Under the pieces are notes generated by a model. The model was not told the origin of the DNA and did not search any database. It worked only from the letters and a program-made list of their open reading frames with translations. This document shows, piece after piece, positions 20,643-30,490 of a stretch of DNA of 64,000 bases (positions are counted from its first letter, which is position 1; every line of letters starts with the position of its first letter). The position numbers and the translations under genes were made by a program. Source of the DNA: Zanthoxylum bungeanum (taxonomy: Eukaryota; Streptophyta; Magnoliopsida; Sapindales; Rutaceae); contig SKCR01031848.1 of the NCBI GenBank assembly GCA_019454045.1, forward strand, positions 1 to 64,000, in the 5' to 3' direction.

Positions 20643-22405
20643 CTTCACTCACAAAGATTAAACCTCTAAACTATTTAGAGATTTAAGATGTCACAATGGT
20701 GTTTGGCTTTAGGAATTTCACAACACTTGTGAATGCTAGAACTCTCTCTATTTTCTCTCAAATCTTTTCTCACAACAATTGTGTGAATGAATGAAAAGTG
20801 TTAACCTTAGGAAGTGAGAGAAATGGTAGAGATTATATTCTCTTACACAAGCCAACTAACCTTGTCATTAAGCATCTAATGCTTTCTTGCAATGACCAAC
20901 ACAAAAATATGAATGCCATACCAAAGCATAAGAAATGTTAAGCTAAAGACAATGGCTTTGTCATTAAGCATTCAATGCTTTCTTTCAATGGAAAACACAT
21001 AAATTTGGAGGCCATACCAAAGCATAAAATGCATTAGCTAATGACAAAACTATTAGGTGTATCCAAGCCACCTAATAGACATAATTGCTTGGATGACATG
21101 GTAAGCCATATGGCTTTGTCTCCAATGGTAAATAAAAATCAATATATTAATAATGATTTATTTACCTTCAATTATGTTGTAGTAATTATCTCATAATTAT
21201 TACTAACTTGATTATCTCATAATCAAAGAATTCTAGAAAACATTAAGTTAAACTAATTTAACATAGTTTTCATTTGTGACAATAAATATTATTAATCTTA
21301 TTAATGATATATAAATAAATATAACGTGAGCATATAATTAGACAATCTAATTATATTAGGTTTGCTACAGTTAATCGAGCTAGAACGGGGACCAAATGGA
21401 CCTATGGTTCCGAGCTCCAATAATTCTGAAATATTAATTAAACTCTTTAATCAAATATTATGAATTATTAACTCCGCATTATTCCACTAAAAACTCGAAG
21501 TTGAACTCTCGTTACCGTAGATGGATTAAGTAAACCGAACATTTTCGGTGTCCATCGATATATTCATTACATATGGATATAGCCCTTCACGAATATCTCA
21601 TAAATAGAGCCGGGTCATAAGTCCGTTAAACCCCTCTAAATATTTTGTCTCTTAAGCACCATTGATTCTATAATGAACAATTAATTCATAACAATTATGA
21701 ATATAAAATACTTTCTATTCGTAATAGAAAAGTTGAGCGCTCAAATTGTTCAAGTCCCGAATCAACTTTTAAAAGAGATATTCATCTGTTTCTCGTAAGA
21801 ATGAGTGAATTCCATATCTATGTAAAATGTTCCCAACTACATACCAAACCATATCCCAAATATACGTAGTTATTGGCCGGGAATGCAACACCAACCTCAC
21901 CATAGTAAATGAAAGGACATAGTCTGTCATGCAGGAGTTCGTAATACACTCAGGATTAAGATCGAATCCATATATAACCATCTATTAGATAAAATTAATT
22001 TCTTTGGTTAACGGATATTAAAAGAAATTCGTATTATCTGAGTCCAGTCCTATATAATCTTATCATACAAGGTGCCTTCATTCCAATGTCACTACATGAA
22101 CGATCCCGGATCAAGATCGTCATACAAGTATAGAATTAACCGCAGCTATAGATAAACCACAAACAAAGTACCCTCCTTGTTCGCTCTCTATGGACTATTT
22201 AGATTACTAACTTTAGACTTAAATCCTCTTGTGCATCAAACATACATTAAGTCTAAAGGTACAATAGTAATCAAGGTAAACAAGACAATTGGACAATATG
22301 CGATATAAATCAAACAACTTTGATAAAATGAATAATGCATTTATTATTATTACAATAATCAATTCCGTTTACAATACATGAAGCTCTAGGACATAAATCC
22401 CAACA
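20643..22405 (-). repeat. Copia A copy 1, 5' portion of 5' LTR
   Basis: Begins on the minus strand with TGTTGGGATTTATGTCC, like the LTR start at 53456 (TGTTGGGATGTATGCCC). It shares ACAAACAAAGTACCC and the gene-free U3 sequence with it. No ORF longer than 70 codons is credible. Confidence 0.85.
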
Positions 22406-22410
22406 GACAC

Positions 22411-22862
22411 ACGTTGTCGCAAAACAATTCATGAATTAGTCATGAAATGACATTTTTCCCAATTTAACACAAGTCATTTTTCTTCACATCTTTTCAAAAT
22501 ATTTTCCAGATTATTCAAAAATTATCAAATGAATTCCCAAAAATAGTTATATCATCCATAAGGACCTCTAAACATTGTTCAGTCATGTCACTAAATATGC
22601 TTAACATGCATTGTTGGAATATTGCAGGTGCATTACAAAGTCTAAAAGGCATTTTCCTAAATGCAAATGTTCCAAAAACGCATGTGAATGTGGCCTTTTC
22701 TTGGTCTTCTAAAGCAATGGGAATTTGATAATAACCCGAGTAACCATCAAGAAAATAATAGTATGGATGTCCAGCTACTCTTTCCAAAATTTGATCAAGA
22801 AATGGTAAAGGAAAATGATTTTTTCTAGTTGCGTCATTTAGTTTTCTATAATCAATGCACAT
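22411..22862 (-). pseudogene. pol: Gypsy reverse transcriptase remnant
   Basis: Ty3/Gypsy RT copies element RNA into DNA. Residues read MCIDYRKLNDATRKNHFPLP, then FLDGYSGYYQIPI (first catalytic aspartate) and the block MPFRLCNAPAIFQQCM. The catalytic box FVDD reads LMDD here (EVLMDDITIF). After an early stop near 22513 the sequence continues as a broken RT (NLENILKRC, LNWEKCHFM) up to the Copia insertion. Thumb, RNase H and integrase are missing. It is a relic. Confidence 0.88.
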
Positions 22863-23248
22863 GCGCCAACTAGATGAAATGCGAGTTGGGATTAATTCTC
22901 CTTTATCATTTTTACAACAGTAATTCTAGACTTTTTGGGTACAACCTGTGTAGGACATACCCACTTACTATCAGAAATAGGATAGATAATGCCTACATCA
23001 AGAACTTTAAGGACCTCTGTTTTTACTACTTCTTTTATATGAGGGTTTAATCTTCTTTAGGGTTGACGATATGTCCTAGCATTATCTTCTAAACGTATTC
23101 AGCGTGTGCAAATTAATGGATTAATACCTTTTATGTCTTTTAAAGTCCATCAAATTGCCAATTTATGTTCTTTCAACACTTTTAAAAGTTTACCTTGTTG
23201 ATCGCTTGTGATAGAAGAAGAAATTACCACAGGGTAAGCTTGATTATC

Positions 23249-23464
23249 TTATAGAAATGCATATTTCAGTCCTTCTGGCAAAACTTTTAACTCCAAATTG
23301 GGTGCTTCTTCGGGTTTTCCTTCTCCCAGTGTTCCCAGTTCCTCCAAATTTTGAATCTTTCCGCCGTCTTCCAATACCTGTGTAGAATTAAGTAGAAAAT
23401 CATTAGTAATATCCGAATCTATTTGCACACTTGACTCAAAAAATTTAGCAGTAAAAAATTCCAT
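23249..23464 (-). pseudogene. Gypsy pol linker between protease and RT
   Basis: A 71-residue open piece with LELKVLPEGLKYAFL, a sequence typical just before the Athila/Gypsy RT (the ...LPxHLKYAFLG... block). It is separated from RT and protease by stops and shifts. Confidence 0.7.
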
Positions 23465-23639
23465 GGGATCAGATAAACTCCCCTGAATATGCTCACCTAC
23501 AATAGGTTCAATTGATTCTACGTTTTCGTTTTCATTATCTTCATCGTATGGCTGTTTTCACATGTTAAAAATATTTAGCTCTAATGTCATATTGCCAAAA
23601 GAAAGATTCATGATTCCATTCCTACAATTAATTAAAGCG

Positions 23640-24088
23640 TTAGCTGTTGCTAAAAATGGGCGACCAAGTATTACATGGAATGACTTATAACTATCTGCCA
23701 CAGGTTGTGTTTCTAAAACAATAAAATCCTTAGGATATATGAATTTATCGATTTACAATAACACATCTTCCACAATTTCTTTTGCTAACTTAACTGATCT
23801 ATCAGCAAGTAAAAGAGTAGTTGAGGTTGGTTTCATCTCACCGATATTAAGTTGTTGGTAAACCGAAAATGGAAGTAAATTTACACTAGCTCCAAGATCA
23901 AGCAGAGCATGTTCAATGTTTTGATTTCCAATAATACAAGAAATAGTTGGATAACCTGGGTCTTTGTACTTTAATGCATTATTGGTTGAGAGAATGGAAC
24001 TTACATGTTCAGCTAGAAAAGCTTTCTTTCTTACCTGATGTTTTCTTTTAACGGTGCATAGATCTTTCAGAAATTTGGCATAAAATGG
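23640..24088 (-). pseudogene. pol: Gypsy aspartic protease remnant
   Basis: The motif LLDLGASVNLLPFSVY near 23870-23915 is a retroelement aspartic protease site in which the usual D-x-G reads DLG. Upstream are FYAKFLKDLC and the basic run KRKHQVRKKAFL of the gag-pro junction. A stop lies at about 23753, and the domain end (PRFLVTANALINC-like region, 23620-23690) follows out of frame. The right edge at 24088 is an insertion site. Confidence 0.82.
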
Positions 24089-25436
24089 TGTAGGCACTGC
24101 ATTTTTGCATGTAAGTCCTGATGATGAGTCTCACATGGAGACACTGCCTCTTTAAATTGTGGAAGTCACTGGAAACGGACGTCGGAAGGGAAGAGTCAGG
24201 AATTGACATCTTATTGGACTTAATTCGCTTATTTAGCTTCGGGTTTGCTTGTTGGACCTCTGTTTTAAAAACACATCCATAACCCAAAACCAAAGCCACA
24301 CGCCCACCTAGCCCAAAACCAAAGCCGTACGCCCACCTAGCCCAAGCCCATTAAATCACATCCAATAATAATTAAAACATTTAAAACACATGTCAAAAAT
24401 TAAATTAAATTAAATCAAATTAAATCAAATCCAATTAAATCAAAAACAAATCTCATTCCTAAATTAAATAAATCAAATCAAATCTCATAAATCACATTCT
24501 AATTAAATTAAATCACATGCCTAAACTAAATGAAATCAAATCAAATCCCAATAATCATCTTCCTAACTAAAACAAATTACCTCCCTAATTAAAGATGTCA
24601 TTTCTTATGATACACAAATTAAATATTCCCCCATAATTACAATATTCTTTCCCTACCTATACAAGGATAACCCCAACCCTCTCATATAAAAGAAAACACA
24701 AGCCAAGCCCTTGGACCCTAGCTCAAACTCACAAAGAAATAACAAAAAAGAAAAAGAAACCCTAACGTAACTCCTCTAGCTATTCATGCCAAAACACTCC
24801 ACGCACCAATAGCACACACATAGCCCCAAACTCCACTCACGCAAGCAACCTCAACTCCACTCACGCAAGCAGCCTCAACTCCATGCACACATAAGCCAAG
24901 CCATTTCCCATTCCTCACGCAGAAAGCCCCTTCAAATCAACCCTCAACTCCACGCAACAACACCACAAGTCTGCCCTCATTCTCCACAAGCACTAACACA
25001 CCACTACCCTCAATATAGCCCTCATCGATTCATGCCATAAGCCCCCTGACCTACATACTCCACTCACGTAACCCCAAACCCTCACTCACAAGCTTCACGC
25101 AAACACCCCCCTTAACCAGTAACTTCACGCATAAATACTCCCTAACCAACCTGACTTTCAACGTAAAAAAACCCTTCCTTCAGCCCTCCAACTCACATCT
25201 AATAACAAAGCAATAAAACCCTCCACAAACTACCTCAGTTCACGCCCACAAACAGCCACACAGACTGTCCCGAAACTGCACCTAAACTGCACCAAATCAT
25301 CCCCTAAACTGTCCAAAAACTGCACCCCTAAACAGTACATAAACTGCACCCCTAAAACACCGCAAAGCAGTCCTGCATTACCGCAAAACAGTAAACCAGA
25401 AAATATGACAAAAACAGCAGTGAAACCGAGTAAAAC
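24089..25436 (+). repeat. Ogre-like LTR, left part
   Basis: A/C-rich on this strand, with AATTAAATTAAATCAAAT repeats at 24395-24550 and CTCCACTCACGCAAGC repeats at 24830-25140. No gene. Confidence 0.75.
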
Positions 25437-26492
25437 TGTTGGACAAAATGACCCATAGCGTCACTATTTGCACAGATCATTGTGTTGTTGTAGCAAATTA
25501 ACTATGTAACAAGGAAATTGCACTCTCGTCATTTGTGATTAGATCACCTTAGATATATAAATGAAGAGAGGTCCCTATGATTAGTTCCTGGATTGAGATG
25601 ATATGAGACAGTATCAGTCCACGAAGGATTAATCATTAATATCCCTAGCCGTAGTATTATCGAGACTGGACATCGATAATGCGAATAGGCTAGTATTGCA
25701 CTTGTGCGCGTTGTGAGGGCACAACGGCATAGTTCTCATATATATAAGTATTGGATACTTGTGGCAAGTGCGATAGGAGGTCGTGTTTCACCGATGGTAC
25801 GGGAAACAGCTTCGCTCTTGATAGACCCTTCGGAATCCCTTGGTATTATGACTAGGTGTCTATGGGAGGCCGAAATCAAGGTAGGTGGGTATAGTCTTAC
25901 CCTGAGACTTACATCGCTAATACTTACGACAATCAGTAAACTTTGGTTTGGTGGTGGGGGATCTTAACTGGTTCTGTGTTCACCTCTTCTGGGTTTATCA
26001 GGAATCGTAGTGTATTGGATGTGATGTCAGACGGAAGTGTCACTCCAGTCATAATGGAGATGATGTCACGCAGGATACGGTATTAGTGCTCTTTTAGTGA
26101 TGCGCATCCAATCGTGATATTATGAACCAGGTCATGAATATCCGATTATAGAGACTAGTTACCAGGACATCCGATATGTGTTTCGGACGGGGCAGACACT
26201 TATCCAGCCCCAGCCCTAGCACGTGATTATCCGATACCTGGGCCAATATGCACAATACAATTGTATACTACGCTTGATACAGATCTAGATATTCTTTGAT
26301 GAATATGTCCGGAGAATTGGTAGACTTGGTGCGTTGCTAGGAGTCGACCTTGTCTCGTAAATCGGTATAACGTAGTACTTGGTACGTACGTGATTCGGAT
26401 ACTCCGACGACCGTATTTACTGCCAGATTATCCGGGGATCTCATGGGTCGCTTCCCGATAATCCACCGATGACGCACAACTCGCACTCTTGA

Positions 26493-26861
26493 ATAATCTG
26501 GGATTATAATAGAAGAGAGAGAAAATTAATCTAGGATTAATAACGGAGATATTTTATCCGGGATAAAATGTCGTCTAAAGAGAGAGAACGATTAATTTGG
26601 AATTAATCGATGAATTAATATATCGATATATTAAACGAAATTAGATTTCGACGCGGAATTAAATTAGATTTAATTCGGGCAAACGAGTTAATTCAGAATT
26701 AATTCGTTAGCGACGTAAATAATAATTTCGCCAGGCGTAATTATTTATTTAAATTCGATTGAATTAACGTCGCGACGTAAGCTCGGTATTTCGGAAATAT
26801 CGAACCCGAACGCGTGAGTGCACGTGGGCCCACTTTCATTTGGAAACGTGTGGGGCCCACA
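26493..26861. repeat. Chain of perfect hairpins with 3-nt loops
   Basis: Consecutive inverted repeats with 5-10-bp arms and loops of three bases: arms ATAATC (loop TGG), ATTAATC (TAG), ATTTTATC (CGG), GATTAATT (TGG), CGAAAT (TAG), GAATTAAAT (TAG), CGAGTTAATT (CAG), then CGC/GCG (CAG), ACGTCGCGACGT, and CGGTATTT (CGG). Between them is the palindrome TTAATATATCGATATATTAA. The same chain is in all family-B LTRs (34303-34673, 45540-45907, 62239-62578, and inverted at 55745-56050). Confidence 0.9.
26824..26861. promoter_or_regulatory. Twin palindromes GTGGGCCCAC and TGTGGGGCCCACA
   Basis: GTGGGCCCAC (26824-26833) and TGTGGGGCCCACA (26849-26861) are conserved in four of five family-B LTRs. The motif matches the site bound by plant TCP factors (GTGGGNCC) and contains the site II core TGGGCC. 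A role in LTR transcription is inferred. Confidence 0.45.
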
Positions 26862-27445
26862 TGACACATGTCCATTCTAATGCTTTGCATGTAGATAGTG
26901 TACAATGCACTCAATGTTATTGCATGGAAATTGAGTGTTTGACACTCTAAGCTATTGCATGTGTTTGGTGTCATAAATTTTTATTAATTTAATAAATTAT
27001 GGCATAAATATAAATTGATTTTTGGTAAATCATTTTAATAACATAACACATTTTTCTCTCAAAATTTCTCTCTTCCTCTCACGGTATGGTGGCCATTTCT
27101 TCACTGGTTTTGAACCAGTTTGGGCGTGAGTTAGGGGAGCAAGAGTTGGGTTTTCATGGTGAAAACGCAAGTGCTAGCACACTACGAGTCTTGCGAAGGT
27201 GGTAGGGAGGTTCCCCCATGAGACGGGATCCATCCGACGAAGATTGGAGCTCCGTTTCTTCACCCAATTTTCTGTTTTGCAGGGCAGTGGACTGCAGGCA
27301 TGGGCGTGAAAGGCAGTGCGTTTTTGGGCTTAATATCTCCAAATCGACTCTACCGATCAATGTGAGTATTCCGCTACCTCCGTTGATGTGTTCACACATA
27401 ATTTCATGTCTTGTTTGATCTTGGGACCTTATAGAAATCCAACAA

Positions 27446-27458
27446 TGGCATCATGAGC
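27446..27458 (+). promoter_or_regulatory. Primer-binding site of Copia B copy 1
   Basis: TGGCATCATGAGC, one base after the LTR end. It is a Met-tRNA type site with changes. Confidence 0.7.
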
Positions 27459-30400
27459 TAAAGTTGCAAGCATGAAATTGTAGGGCTTAAAATTTGGGTA
27501 AATGTTTTTTAAGCATGATTTGAATGAATTGAATGTTTGAGTATGCTTATAACATGTTTAAATTCATTTTGGTTGGACTAATTTGATGAAAAATGATTTG
27601 GAATTATTTTCCCAAATAATTTCATGTTGGCCGAATGTCAATTGATTTTTGGGATCTTGGATTTTTTGATTTTGATTCATTTGATGAGTTAGAATCGATT
27701 AGGTTGACGTTAATTGAATCGAATTGGATTGGATTTCGAATTGGACAAAAACCCCAAAATCTTTGAGTTGGCCGAATGTGTAATGCCCTAATGTCTTGGT
27801 GTTTTTTGATTTTGTGACATTGGATGCATATGAAATCAAATCGGATGTTGATTTGATGTCGATTGTAGGTTCGATTGGATCGAAACCGAATCGGACACAA
27901 AATCCCTCCTTGGCCGAGAGCATGAAAGCATGTAAATGGGTTTGATTTTTCATTATGTGTGTTTGACATGTAATAATGAAATGAAGTATGATTAATTGGA
28001 CTAATTTGGTGTTTTAAAAATATTGATTTAGTCGATTAATCATGTAATGCACTTTAGGTAATTAAATTGCGTAATTGGATTGTGTAATTTAATTATTTAG
28101 GCTTAAATTGGATTTGGGCTTGAATTGTTGTATTTGGACTTTTTGGGCTTGATTTATCAAGTTTGGTTTAGGCCAAGTGGATTGGATCCAATTGGGCCCA
28201 AAACCTTAACCATAAAGCCCAATTGCGACTAATGAACCTTTAATGTTTAATTGGGCCTAATGGGCCGAAATTGATTTCTAAGGCTTTTGGGTGATTCCAC
28301 TATTGGGCTTTGGTTTCCGAAGCCCATGCCTAAAGAAATTAATTGAAGCCCATTAGACTTAAATTAAATTGACGTTGGACGTTAATCGGTCTTTGAGACG
28401 CGTTACGATTAGATTTGGAATTTAAATCGTAAAAGGTTTATTAATTAAAGTGCAATATTTAATTTGGAATTGAATAGTGAATTAGTATTAAATACATGTT
28501 AAATTAGATTTATGATGTAGTTTAATTTAATTCATGAATTCGTACTTTGAGTACTTATTCGCAAAAACGAGTTTGACTCGAACAAAATCAAATCGTTGTT
28601 TGAACATTGGATGATCACTTAATTAGCAGATTAATTAATTTGATTAGATTGATTGATAGCATGCTTGTGTGTGTGTGAATACAGGGTTGTGTTGAATGAA
28701 TAATGTATATCGGATGGATATTAGATGGGTGGGCAATTTTGGAAATTGTAATAAATTCGATTTATTAAATTGGACCTGCGTGTCCAGCCTTATCACCTTC
28801 TTTCTTCTTTGTATTCTCTTCTCACCTATTCCCCTCTATGTATATGAGGTTTCTTTAGAAGTGTAGTGTAACGGGTAGAAGTAGTACAAGTGCTAGCTTG
28901 AGTGAGAAAGGGAGAGATTTGATCTAGGATCAATGTGTTAATATCCATCCGCATATCATTTATTATTTTATTTCATACTCGCTTTATTATGTATTTAGAA
29001 TGCATGTTTAAGGGTGTATGATGATGAGACCTAACAAAGATAATTAAATTGGTAGCCAATTTGCACGCGAAAATCCCTCGTTTTATATTAAGCAAATATC
29101 CTTCCATTGAATGATTCTTGTTCAAGATCCGAAGTTGCATTGGTTTGTTTTTGACCAAAGTCAAGACCTTTGTCAATCAAGGATGTACTTGAATCATGAG
29201 AGTTTTGTTGCATATCGGTGTCTTGTCCAAATCGTGATTTTTATTGACCAAAGTCAGATCACTTTTTGTCCATGACATTGATTACGAAACTTTCCTCGTC
29301 AATGGGTCCCGCTTAACTGGACTCATTAGGTTTGTGTTTGGCCAAAGCCAAGGCCTAATGATTCAGAGGATATGGTTAGGAAAATGTATTGGATACATTG
29401 ACATTATACATATGTTTCGGACTTGGATGTCCACCTAACCGGATCTAGGAATTGGATGAGATCCAATTGATCTGAGAGATCTACCTAGTTAAATAGCATA
29501 CAGCTTTTTATTGGCCAAAGTCAGGGTTGTGGTGTGTTAACGGGATCCTAGCCCACTAGGAAACACGGTTTCCCGAGTACTCCACAGAGGGTTAGAGGCT
29601 CGACGAAAAATAGTGGGAGGCAAGTATTGAATTTGCAACATTCGTTCAATTACTCGCTAAACACGCTCATTTTTATTTTACTCGTCATATTAATCAAAAG
29701 TATTAGTCAGACTAATATTTTAATGTTGTTTTAAAAAAATATATATAGTTGGACTATATACAAATTCATTCAATATATAGTTGATTTGTAATGGGATTAT
29801 AGTAATCAATATAATTGAATTAAATGATAGTTGATTTTATAATTGGATTATAGTAATCAATATTAAAATTATAGTTGATTAATAATTGGATTATTGTAAT
29901 CATTATAATAAAAGTACCTTAATAAATTGATTAAATAGTTGGACTATTGAAATCATGAAAGAATTGAAAGGTTGAATATTTAAAATATATAATCCTTGGA
30001 TTAAATGTTTTAAATGATTTAATTTTCAATTGGGAATTAATAATAGGTTAATTTATTTGATAAAATAACTTATTATGACTAAGCCCATAATTAAGCAAAT
30101 AGTAGAGCAGAAAAGTCTTTGGAAGATTTATGTGATGATGACTTTAGTGCTTAATTAATATACTTATAATAAATCTATCTTTAGATTTAAAAGTATTAAA
30201 ATTGCAATTAATAATTCTTGGAGAATTAATTGACTATTCTAGTGAGAAAAGTCAAAGTTTGCAATTGGGCATGTAGCACAAGGTGCACATCATTTCGATA
30301 TTCTAAAACCCAAGTGGTTTGAGAAATATTGAAAAGGATAATTGACATATCCCAAAGTGACTACCATTTGGATATGGAAGACACGAAGGAATTAAAGAAG

Positions 30401-30490
30401 GGCGAGGCTCTAACTTAAAATATTTTGTCAAAGTTATGTTCACTACTAGTATTAAAATTGGATTTTTAAAATACTTAGTGTGGTACATAA
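27459..30490 (+). other. Copia B leader, no gene
   Basis: Three kilobases without credible ORFs. It holds a cluster of TGGGCY motifs (28090-28360), four copies of a TTGACCAAAGTCA-type motif (29151-29523), and A/T repeats with ATAGTTGATT and TTGGATTATAGTAATCAAT (29750-29930). The same order is found inverted at 59600-61189. Confidence 0.7.
29151..29523. repeat. Four spaced TTGACCAAAGTCA motifs
   Basis: At 29151, 29244, 29338 (TTGGCCAAAGCCA) and 29511 (TTGGCCAAAGTCA), spaced 93, 94 and 173 bases. The first is an inverted pair of TTGAC cores. Family-B copy 2 has the mirror set at 60694, 60868, 60963 and 61052, spaced 174, 95 and 89. These are remains of a 93-bp tandem repeat with a conserved core. 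Confidence 0.8.

Larger units (their letters stand above)
8388..22405 (-). mobile_element. Copia family A, copy 1 (5' LTR plus leader, truncated)
   Basis: A minus-strand element whose 5' LTR starts at 22405 (TGTTGGGA) and ends at 10064 (CCTACA), followed by a primer-binding site and a leader cut off at 8388 by plastid DNA. The LTR is split by the Ogre-like element 10255-20637. Without that insertion it is about 1.95 kb. Leader and LTR match the plus-strand family-A copy at 47409-55008, which identifies the family. No gag or pol of this copy remains. At 22405 it interrupts an Athila-like RT gene. Confidence 0.85.
22406..24088 (-). mobile_element. Athila-like Gypsy pol fragment
   Basis: Protease at the right and RT at the left, minus strand, cut at 22405 by Copia A and at 24088 by an Ogre-like LTR. 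The gag, primer site and LTR of an element of the same type and strand lie at 43244-47408, so both may be parts of one element split by later insertions. This is an inference. Several stops lie between the domains. Confidence 0.8.
25437..27444 (+). repeat. 5' LTR of Copia B copy 1
   Basis: Contains TATATAAATG at about 25555 (possible TATA box), the hairpin chain 26493-26861 and two GTGGGCCCAC-type palindromes. Short frames inside are not genes. Confidence 0.92.

Noticed and set aside
24089..24180. Hammerhead ribozyme, suggested by CTGATGA near the Ogre-like LTR start
   Set aside because: The needed GAAA box and stem order do not follow. In the other copies the word is CCGATGAGG, so the core is not conserved.
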